From an uncultured Microcoleaceae cyanobacterium (GTDB lineage Bacteria > Cyanobacteriota > Cyanobacteriia > Cyanobacteriales > Microcoleaceae), in contig CALKCV010000156.1 of NCBI GenBank assembly GCA_938083405.1, positions 1 through 6,590 on the forward strand: a stretch of 6,590 nt of DNA, written 5' to 3'. Of this stretch, positions 1-5,184 are shown in pieces. Within the stretch, counting starts at the first letter, position 1. Each line of letters opens with the position of its first letter. Made by a program: the position numbers and the translations under genes. The notes beneath the pieces were generated by a model. The model did not search any database, was not told the origin of the DNA, and saw only the letters and a program-made list of their open reading frames with translations.

Positions 1-2
1 GT

Positions 3-419
3 TTATTTCCGCAGCAACTTGTAATAAAACGCTTTGGGGAAATCTATATTTTTTCTCTTCTTGTAATTTAGAATAACTTCCGAGAGAAAATCGACTAATT
101 CTGAAGCAGTGACCATCATTTCATAACTTAATTCCGAATTGTTATCGAACTGAATTCGGCAACGGTTTAAATCCGAGGGTAATAAGCTGTTACTCGACCA
201 ACTAGCCACAAAAGGGATATTGTCAGCCCCTATTATTTGTCGTTCTCCTTCTAAATTACCTTGTTGATAAAGACCCATAGCGTCCGGCAGATATTTGCGC
301 TTTTTATCATTAAAATAAGGCATGAAAATCCCAACCAACTGCGGTGGCGCTGGCTTAATATTATCCAGGCTAGTAGTTCCTTGATGCGAATTGGTTGTTG
401 TAGTTTTACTCCCTACCAT
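3..419 (-). CDS. Protein of unknown function, 138 aa
   Basis: I do not recognise this protein. The frame is complete: it starts at ATG 419-417, has an AGGAG Shine-Dalgarno at 434-430 (10-nt spacing), and ends at TAA 5-3. Residues 1-25 are polar, Thr/Ser/Asn-rich and probably disordered. Residues 26-120 look like a compact alpha/beta domain with a hydrophobic strand (LVGIFMPYF, 28-36), an SWSSNSLLP segment (73-81) and an amphipathic helix (107-119). The C-terminus (119-138) is strongly basic (KKRK, KLLRK). There is no signal peptide or membrane segment, so it is probably cytosolic. It lies 257 bp downstream of the response regulator gene on the same strand. The gap has its own candidate promoter, so separate transcription is more likely than a tight operon. 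The strong ribosome-binding site and protein-like composition support a real gene; the function is unknown. Confidence 0.72.
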   Translation of the reverse strand: MVGSKTTTTNSHQGTTSLDNIKPAPPQLVGIFMPYFNDKKRKYLPDAMGLYQQGNLEGERQIIGADNIPFVASWSSNSLLPSDLNRCRIQFDNNSELSYEMMVTASELVDFLSEVILNYKKRKNIDFPKAFYYKLLRK

Positions 420-429
420 GTTCCCCGAT

Positions 430-434
430 CTCCT
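430..434 (-). promoter_or_regulatory. Shine-Dalgarno AGGAG of the 138-aa protein
   Basis: CTCCT on the plus strand reads AGGAG on the minus strand, 10 nt before the ATG at 419. It is the clearest ribosome-binding site in the left half of the window and supports this start codon. Confidence 0.6.
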
Positions 435-458
435 ATTATTTGATTTATTTTTTTCTGT

Positions 459-475
459 TATGAAAGCTTTTCATA
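459..475. promoter_or_regulatory. 17-bp perfect inverted repeat, operator-like
   Basis: TATGAAA-GCT-TTTCATA is a perfect palindrome with 7-bp arms and a 3-bp centre. It overlaps the candidate -10 of the 138-aa gene and lies 40 bp upstream of its start codon. Size, symmetry and position fit a binding site for a dimeric repressor. It lacks a following T-tract in the minus-strand direction, so it is not a convincing terminator. The binding protein is unknown. Confidence 0.35.
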
Positions 476-499
476 TAGAAGCAAAACATCGCTAATCAA
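472..499 (-). promoter_or_regulatory. Candidate sigma-70 promoter for the 138-aa gene
   Basis: On the minus strand a -35-like TTGATT (499-494) is followed after 16 nt by a -10-like TATATG (477-472). Each matches the bacterial consensus at about four of six positions. Transcription would start near 465 and leave a leader of roughly 45 nt before the ATG at 419. A perfect inverted repeat (459-475) overlaps the -10 and the presumed start point. This is a by-eye call in AT-rich DNA, where chance matches are common. Confidence 0.3.
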
Positions 500-676
500 T
501 AATTAATAATTAAGCGAATCCAATTAATGGAATATTACTTTTATTGCACGATCGCTGCGAAAATACATTTTTATTTAATTTCTGCCTGCCTAAGTACTTA
601 GAGTCATCGCAAGTCGTAATGGCTAATTCCATCGTAACCCAGATGTTAAATTCACCTGCACCCTTGGGTTGCTAAA

Positions 677-1078
677 TTACGTCACCAACGCCATTTTAGC
701 TTTGATTCGAGCGATAAAATCGTGGTAATTCATAACTGGTTTAGCAATATAGCCATCGGCACCGCTTATTTTGATAAAATGTTCGGCATCGTTTTGGGTG
801 CCGAGGGCTGTTACTAAAATAACAGGCACGTGTGCGGTATTGGGATTTGCTTTTAACATTTTGGTTATTTCTATGCCATTAATAGGCTTTCCTTTGTAAA
901 AACTATTATCCAAGCAAACATCCATAAGAATAACGTCCGCTTGTCTGGAAGTAGCCATATCCATCACTTCTTCCACATTTTCGCTATGTTTTGTATTAAA
1001 ACCGCCGCGTTTGGTGAGAATTTTTTGGAAAATTTGCCAGTTAGTCTCGTTGTCTTCTACAACTAAAACTGTATTCAT
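677..1078 (-). CDS. Single-domain CheY-like response regulator
   Basis: This 133-residue protein is a stand-alone phosphoacceptor receiver domain. Visible are the acidic pair E8/D9 after strand 1 (VLVVEDN), the phospho-accepting aspartate D53 in ILMDV, the switch threonine T90 in VILVTA, and the invariant lysine K113 in IAKPV. The protein ends right after helix 5, so there is no DNA-binding or enzymatic output domain and it must act by protein contact or phosphotransfer. The loop after D53 is some 7-8 residues longer than in CheY (CLDNSFYKGKPINGIE, 55-70). I recall this from a cyanobacterial receiver subfamily with MDVSL...G..VDGIEITK signatures. The ATG at 1078-1076 is preceded by GAGG at 1086-1083, a short 4-nt spacing. 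No histidine kinase is in the window, so the partner kinase is unknown. It diverges from the NB-ARC gene, and the cellular process it serves cannot be told from sequence. Confidence 0.95.
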   Translation of the reverse strand: MNTVLVVEDNETNWQIFQKILTKRGGFNTKHSENVEEVMDMATSRQADVILMDVCLDNSFYKGKPINGIEITKMLKANPNTAHVPVILVTALGTQNDAEHFIKISGADGYIAKPVMNYHDFIARIKAKMALVT

Positions 1079-1100
1079 AAAACCTCGTATTAGAGCTATT

Positions 1101-1115
1101 GAGTTAACTAAACTC
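1101..1115. repeat. Short inverted repeat upstream of the response regulator
   Basis: GAGTT-AACTA-AACTC has 5-bp arms and a 5-nt centre and sits 23-37 bp upstream of the regulator's ATG. It could be a small operator or a weak 5'-leader hairpin. Arms this short occur by chance, so confidence is low. Confidence 0.2.
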
Positions 1116-1126
1116 CTTTTACTATT

Positions 1127-1155
1127 ATTTTGCTACATAATCCAGCAATTGGCAA
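1127..1155 (-). promoter_or_regulatory. Candidate promoter of the response regulator
   Basis: On the minus strand TTGCCA (1155-1150; five of six to TTGACA) is followed after exactly 17 nt by CAAAAT (1132-1127; four of six to TATAAT). A short inverted repeat, GAGTT-AACTA-AACTC (1101-1115), lies between this promoter and the gene start. The same -35 bases read TTGGCA (1149-1154) on the plus strand, a possible -35 for the divergent NB-ARC gene, although no good plus-strand -10 follows. Prediction by eye only. Confidence 0.3.
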
Positions 1156-1221
1156 TAGGGATAAGTTCAGGAATTTTAGCTAGGAGAACTAATGTAAAAA
1201 ACTGAGATAGGATAAAAAAGT

Positions 1222-1269
1222 ATGGAAAAGTTCAGGTTGACTGAAAAATCGACATATTTGCAACTATAA
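1222..1269 (+). CDS. Possible 15-codon leader ORF before the NB-ARC gene
   Basis: An ATG at 1222 opens a 15-codon frame (MEKFRLTEKSTYLQL) that stops at TAA 1267-1269, only 4 nt before the NB-ARC start at 1274. AGGA at 1209-1212 lies 9 nt upstream of its ATG, a good spacing. The NB-ARC ATG itself has only AAGG ending 2 nt before it, which is too close to work well. The arrangement suggests translational coupling, with ribosomes finishing the leader and restarting on the large gene. The two frames differ, so it is not an N-terminal extension. The alternative is a chance short frame; codon statistics cannot help at this length. Confidence 0.3.
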   Translation: MEKFRLTEKSTYLQL

Positions 1270-1273
1270 GGCC

Positions 1274-4200
1274 ATGAACTTTGAAGAAGCTTTCCGGTTT
1301 GCAGACCAAATGGCTCACGCTCGCACGGGAAAACACCTTAACGACGCTCAAAGGGCGGTAGTCTGGGGAACTTTGCAAGGGCAGAAATATGAGGAAATTG
1401 CCAGGGATTACCATTGCACCGCGCAATACCTCCAACAAGATGTGGGCCCTAATCTCTGGAAGTTGATTTCCAAAGAGTTGGGAGTTAAGGTCAACAAAAA
1501 GAACTTCAAGACAATCCTCGAACTCTACTACTCCCAAGATAGGTCCAGAGCCCCCAACTTTCCCATTAATAATGGCCCTGGTATAGACTTGGGCGAAGCG
1601 CCCGATGTCCCATTTTTTTATGGCCGCAGCACAGAATTGCTCCAACTGGAAAAATGGGTGGTTTCGGAGGGGGCGCGAGTGGTGGCCCTGTTGGGCATGG
1701 GTGGCATTGGTAAGACGACTTTATCGGTAAAATTAGCGGAAAAAATTCAACATTATTTTGATTTTGTTTGCTGGCGATCGCTCAGAAATGCCCCTCCCCT
1801 ACCAGAGATTTTAACTGACATAATTCGCTTAATCAGCAAGAGTCCAAACGATACTTTACCGGAACACCATTACCGTCAAATTTCCCGACTAATAGAATTA
1901 ATGCGGTCCCACCGCTGTCTGATAATATTAGACAACATCGAATCAATTCTTCAGCCGATAAATTTAGCGGGACGGTATTATCCTGGCTATGAAAATTACG
2001 GAGAACTATTCAAGCGAGTTGGCGAAACAAATCATAAAAGTAGTTTGATCTTCACCACTAGAGAAACACCCAAAGAAATAGCAAATTATGCCAGCAACAA
2101 CCCTAAAGTTTGCACCTTGCAATTAAAAGGTTTAGAAGAAACTGACTGTCAAGAAATAGTCTCCAGAAAAGGTTTATCGATCTCCGAAGAGATCGGGCAT
2201 AAATTAGTAAAGCGTTACGCGGGCAATCCTCTGGCTTTAAAAATAGTTACTACCACGATTCTTGATTTATTTGGGGGAAATATTGCCGAGTTTTTAGAAC
2301 AGATAGAAGAAGGCACTGCAGTTTTTGGCGGTCTGAGCGATTTATTAGAAGAACAACTCGATCGCCTCTCGGATTTAGAAACAGAACTAATGTATTGGTT
2401 GGCAATTAATCGCGAACCAATTTCCCTCGCCGAATTACAAAAAGATATTATCTCCCCCGCCGACCCCACGGAATTAATAGAATCCTTAGAATCTCTAACC
2501 AGGCGATCGCTAATCGAAAACAACTCGGGTTTATTCACCCAACAACCAGTGGTAATGGAATACGTCCTCAAACAATTAATCGAAAAAATAGTAACAGAAA
2601 TAAAGACAGAAAGCCCAAATTTATTAATAACTCACGCCCTAGTAAAAGCCCAAGCCAAAGACTACATCCGCGAAAGTCAAATCCGCGTAATTCTCCAACC
2701 TATTGCCCAAAAACTATCTAATATTTATAAATTTGCCGACAGATTAGAAGCACAAATTAAACAAATATTATCCAGACTAAAACTTACCTCAAGAGAGTTT
2801 TCTGGATACGGAGGGGGGAATCTTATTAATTTGTGCGATCGCCTCAAAATAGACATCAGCGGTTATGACTTCTCCGAGCTGCCAATTTGGCAAGCATACC
2901 TCCAAGACGCGAACTTACATAACGTCAATTTCGCCGGTGCCGACTTATCGAGCTCGGTATTTGCCAAAACTCTAGGAAACTATCTGGCGGTAGCTTTATC
3001 GAGCAACGGAAAATTAGCGACCGCAGATGCAGAAGGCCGAATATTTTTGTGGCAGGTGGCAGATGCTGGGCAATTACTAGCCTTTGCAGGGAAAATAGGG
3101 GCAACGAGATCGATAATTTTTAGCAGAGACGGCAAAACCTTAGCTACGGTAGGCGAAGATCCTATTGTCAGACTGTGGGATACTGCCACTGGAGAATGTA
3201 TCGATAAATGGAAGGGGCATAGCGATCGCATCAACTGCATCGGTTTCAGCGCCGATGGAGAAATAGTCGCCACGGGCAGCGACGACGGTACTGCGAAATT
3301 ATGGGCTATTAATTCGGGGCAATGCCTTAGAACTTTACAAGGCCATACCTCGGCGGTTCGCGGTTTGAGTTTTAGCCCGGAAAATTCCCTCTTGGCAACT
3401 TGCAGCGACGACCAAACCGCCAAACTATGGGATGCGACAACGGGGGAGTGTATTTCTACTTTTCTTAGCAATACCAGCTTAATTTTGGCGGTGGGATTTG
3501 CCGAAGACAGGGAAGAGGAGGAAGAGTGGAGGGCGATCGTCTGTAGCAGCGACGATCGCACTGTGAGATTGTGGGATATCCAAACGGGGGAATGCGTCGG
3601 CATTCTCGACGGTCACGCCGACTCGGTGTGGGCGATCGCTTTTAGTGCCGACGGTCGCCTACTCGCTACCTGCAGCGACGACCGGACTGTGAAATTGTGG
3701 GTTCTTAATAGCAGCGCTTGTATCAAAACTTTGGCAGGGTTGGAAAGTCAGGTCTGGTCCGCTGCTTTTAGCCCCAACGGAAAATTACTCGCTACTGGTA
3801 ACGTCGAAAGAATCGTCCAGTTATGGGATGTCGCCACGGGTCAACGTCTGAGAACTTTGCGCGGCCATACCCATCAGGTTTGGTGTGTTGCCATGAGTCC
3901 TGGGGGCGATGTTTTAGCTAGCGGTAGCGACGATCGCATCGTGAGGTTGTGGGATGCGGCGGCGGGTCGATGTCTCAAAAGTTTGCGCGGCCATAATGAG
4001 TGGGTTTGGTCCGTCGCTTTTAGTCCCGATGGGGAGTTTTTGGCAAGCGGTAGTTACGATCGCACGGTCAAACTCTGGAAGGTTGACACTGGGGAATGTT
4101 TGCAGAGTTTAAGGGGTCACAGCGACCGGGTACAAGCGATCGCTTTTAGCCCCAACGGGGAAATTTTGGCAAGCGCTAGCGACGATATGACTGTTAAGCT

Positions 4201-4852
4201 TTGGTTGGCGAGGACCGGAGAATGTCTCCACACTCTGACAGGACATACTCGCTGGGTCCAGGCCGTCGCTTTTAGCCCGGACGGTCGCTTCCTCGCAAGC
4301 GCCAGTCAGGACCTCACTCTTAGACTATGGGATGTGACGGCGGGGGAATGTCTCAATAGTTTCGGGGAAGGTAGCGATCGAATTCGTTATCTAGCCTTTA
4401 GTTCCAGACTTGCTTCGGAACTTGTTATTGCTAGCTGTAGCGACTATCGAAGTGTGAAATTATGGGATGGCAGAAGCGGGCAATGTATCAAAAGTTGGCT
4501 TTGCCCGAGAGAGGAGGTTCATGGTGTTTGTTTTAGTCAGGGCGATCGACTTTTGGTCGCTGCCAGCGACGACCGACAGGTGGAGTTGTGGGATTTTTAT
4601 GGGGAAAAATGCTTGCAGGTTTTCTCGGGCCATAACAGCCCCGTTTGGTCCGTGCATTTGAGCGACAATGGTAAGATTTTGGTTAGCGGCAGTCACGATC
4701 GCCTCCTAAAAATTTGGGAGGTTGATACTGGGGAATGTCTGAAAACTTTCAGGACCGATCGCCCTTATGATGGCATGAATATTACAGGCGTTAAGGGCAT
4801 AACTTCTGCGGTGAAAGCTACTATAAAGGCTTTGGGGGCGATCGAGGGTTAG
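1274..4852 (+). CDS. NLR-like NB-ARC ATPase with HTH and 14 WD40 repeats
   Basis: This 1192-residue STAND-class protein resembles bacterial NLR and APAF-1-type signal switches and is probably cytosolic. Residues 1-85 match the helix-turn-helix domain I recall at the start of cyanobacterial NB-ARC/WD40 proteins (vMAP-type; HTH about 37-66). The NB-ARC region (about 115-430) shows the P-loop GMGGIGKTT (141-149), Walker B LIILD (216-220, with N221 in place of a second acidic residue), sensor-1 arginine R263 in FTTRE, GNPLAL (317-322) and VMEY (427-430) near the usual MHD position. A helical linker (431-525) and a pentapeptide-like stretch (ANLHNVNFAGADL, 546-558) follow. Fourteen WD40 blades occupy 565-1149, and a tail with RPYDGMNITG (1163-1172) ends the protein. 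Known NB-ARC proteins bind ATP and oligomerise on ligand sensing by the C-terminal repeats; a role in conflict or stress signalling is inferred. No TIR, nuclease, protease or CHAT effector is present. The start fits the family N-terminus; an in-frame stop at 1238 limits extension. Confidence 0.93.
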   Translation: MNFEEAFRFADQMAHARTGKHLNDAQRAVVWGTLQGQKYEEIARDYHCTAQYLQQDVGPNLWKLISKELGVKVNKKNFKTILELYYSQDRSRAPNFPINNGPGIDLGEAPDVPFFYGRSTELLQLEKWVVSEGARVVALLGMGGIGKTTLSVKLAEKIQHYFDFVCWRSLRNAPPLPEILTDIIRLISKSPNDTLPEHHYRQISRLIELMRSHRCLIILDNIESILQPINLAGRYYPGYENYGELFKRVGETNHKSSLIFTTRETPKEIANYASNNPKVCTLQLKGLEETDCQEIVSRKGLSISEEIGHKLVKRYAGNPLALKIVTTTILDLFGGNIAEFLEQIEEGTAVFGGLSDLLEEQLDRLSDLETELMYWLAINREPISLAELQKDIISPADPTELIESLESLTRRSLIENNSGLFTQQPVVMEYVLKQLIEKIVTEIKTESPNLLITHALVKAQAKDYIRESQIRVILQPIAQKLSNIYKFADRLEAQIKQILSRLKLTSREFSGYGGGNLINLCDRLKIDISGYDFSELPIWQAYLQDANLHNVNFAGADLSSSVFAKTLGNYLAVALSSNGKLATADAEGRIFLWQVADAGQLLAFAGKIGATRSIIFSRDGKTLATVGEDPIVRLWDTATGECIDKWKGHSDRINCIGFSADGEIVATGSDDGTAKLWAINSGQCLRTLQGHTSAVRGLSFSPENSLLATCSDDQTAKLWDATTGECISTFLSNTSLILAVGFAEDREEEEEWRAIVCSSDDRTVRLWDIQTGECVGILDGHADSVWAIAFSADGRLLATCSDDRTVKLWVLNSSACIKTLAGLESQVWSAAFSPNGKLLATGNVERIVQLWDVATGQRLRTLRGHTHQVWCVAMSPGGDVLASGSDDRIVRLWDAAAGRCLKSLRGHNEWVWSVAFSPDGEFLASGSYDRTVKLWKVDTGECLQSLRGHSDRVQAIAFSPNGEILASASDDMTVKLWLARTGECLHTLTGHTRWVQAVAFSPDGRFLASASQDLTLRLWDVTAGECLNSFGEGSDRIRYLAFSSRLASELVIASCSDYRSVKLWDGRSGQCIKSWLCPREEVHGVCFSQGDRLLVAASDDRQVELWDFYGEKCLQVFSGHNSPVWSVHLSDNGKILVSGSHDRLLKIWEVDTGECLKTFRTDRPYDGMNITGVKGITSAVKATIKALGAIEG
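2966..4720 (+). repeat. Tandem array of 14 WD40 repeats (126-bp unit)
   Basis: The blade-ending tryptophans fall at residues 593, 635, 677, 719, 767, 809, 851, 893, 935, 977, 1019, 1064, 1106 and 1148. The spacing is 42 residues (126 bp) everywhere except 48 in blade 5 and 45 in blade 12. Fourteen blades fit two seven-bladed propellers. Most carry the pattern GH...V....FSPDG..LAS.S.D.TV.LWD, followed by TGEC at the next blade. Blade 1 is the most degenerate, with LW but no GH. The copies differ clearly at nucleotide level, so this is not a very recent amplification. The residues before the conserved V/I strand (SDR, SAV, DSV, HQV, EWV, RWV, SPV) vary most, as expected for a ligand-contacting rim. 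Confidence 0.92.
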
Positions 4853-4907
4853 TTCCGTTTCTTACATTTTACATTTTCTAGAAGTCGCGGCATCTTTATA
4901 AAATCTT

Positions 4908-4924
4908 CACAAACAACGTTTGTG
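4908..4924 (+). terminator. Hairpin after the NB-ARC gene, possible weak terminator
   Basis: CACAAAC-AAC-GTTTGTG is a perfect 7-bp stem with a 3-nt loop, 55 nt after the NB-ARC stop codon. It is followed only by TTTCCT, so the U-tract is poor and the stem has three GC pairs. It may be a weak terminator, a 3'-end processing signal or a protein-binding palindrome. Confidence 0.3.
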
Positions 4925-5035
4925 TTTCCTGCTAAACTCAAAAGAGACACCAGAATAAATCTTCTTTTGCGTAGTTTGAGTGAAGTTTCCCTCGAACCTA
5001 GTTTGAGCGGGCTTAACCGCAGAGTCAGGGTGCAT

Positions 5036-5071
5036 TAATAATATCGAGTACGGTCGGTGGAAATATTATTA
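5036..5071. repeat. 9-bp inverted repeat upstream of the 3' gene
   Basis: TAATAATAT (5036-5044) and ATATTATTA (5063-5071) are perfect inverted copies separated by 18 nt, about 90-115 bp upstream of the next gene. In DNA they could be half-sites for a regulator; in RNA, an AU-only stem with a large loop, which is weak on its own. The right arm overlaps the first arm of the TTACTGG/CCAGTAA pair (5069-5121). Confidence 0.4.
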
Positions 5072-5121
5072 CTGGGACTTAGAATATGAGACTAATCCTT
5101 TTAGTTTGCTCTGACCAGTAA
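5069..5121 (+). promoter_or_regulatory. Nested inverted repeats, possible structured leader
   Basis: TTACTGG (5069-5075) pairs perfectly with CCAGTAA (5115-5121). Inside the 39-nt spacer, ACTAA (5091-5095) pairs with TTAGT (5101-5105) around a 5-nt loop. If transcription starts upstream of 5069, the RNA could fold into a two-tier hairpin shortly before the gene. The outer arm shares three bases with the 5036-5071 inverted repeat, so the two stems cannot both form fully. I do not recognise a known riboswitch class. Confidence 0.28.
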
Positions 5122-5172
5122 CAACATAAGCAGCAAAATTGATAGGGGTTTTAACGGGTGAATAATAAAAGT

Positions 5173-5176
5173 GGAG
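5173..5176 (+). promoter_or_regulatory. Shine-Dalgarno GGAG favouring the ATG at 5185
   Basis: GGAG lies 8 nt before ATG 5185, ideal spacing. The longer alternative, GTG 5158, has AGGGG (5144-5148) 9 nt upstream, which is also usable. ATG with a canonical GGAG tips the choice to 5185, but both are possible. Confidence 0.4.
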
Positions 5177-5184
5177 CCCTGGCT

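Larger units (their letters stand above)
4853..5157. other. Intergenic region without a convincing gene
   Basis: About 305 bp (332 if the ATG at 5185 is the next start) separate the NB-ARC gene from the downstream gene. I see no credible ORF; the best is an 11-codon frame at 5086-5121 (MRLILLVCSDQ) with no clear ribosome-binding site. The region contains a 7-bp-arm hairpin at 4908-4924 and a 9-nt direct repeat TAGTTTGAG at 4972-4980 and 4999-5007. ACTCAAA (4936-4942) and TTTGAGT (4975-4981) form an inverted pair, and a set of inverted repeats lies at 5036-5121. A -10-like TAGAAT (5080-5085) is present but lacks a good -35. Confidence 0.6.

Noticed and set aside
510..632. 40-codon minus-strand frame in the gap between the regulator and the 138-aa gene
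   Set aside because: No Shine-Dalgarno, unusual composition, and it overlaps the AT-rich region just upstream of the candidate promoter of the 138-aa gene; probably chance.
655..672. ACCC-TT-GGGT palindrome after the response regulator as a terminator
   Set aside because: A 2-nt loop is too tight for a stable hairpin and no U-tract follows in the minus-strand direction.
1232..1645. 137-codon minus-strand frame opposite the NB-ARC start
   Set aside because: It lies antisense to the well-supported HTH coding region and has no protein-family features.
2980..3603. 207-codon minus-strand frame opposite the WD40 array
   Set aside because: A shadow of the coding strand: its recurring PVAxSHxLxVxSS pattern is the antisense of the repeated WD40 blades, and no ribosome-binding site was seen.
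4460..4696. Overlapping small frames on both strands inside blades 12-14
   Set aside because: Both are out-of-frame readings of the WD40 sequence with no independent support.
2966..4720. CRISPR-like array suggested by regular 126-bp repetition
   Set aside because: The period is that of in-frame WD40 codons; units are divergent, with no short identical repeats separated by unique spacers.
5086..5121. 11-codon hydrophobic frame (MRLILLVCSDQ) as a leader peptide of the 3' gene
   Set aside because: No clear ribosome-binding site, and the region is better explained by inverted repeats; too short to judge.
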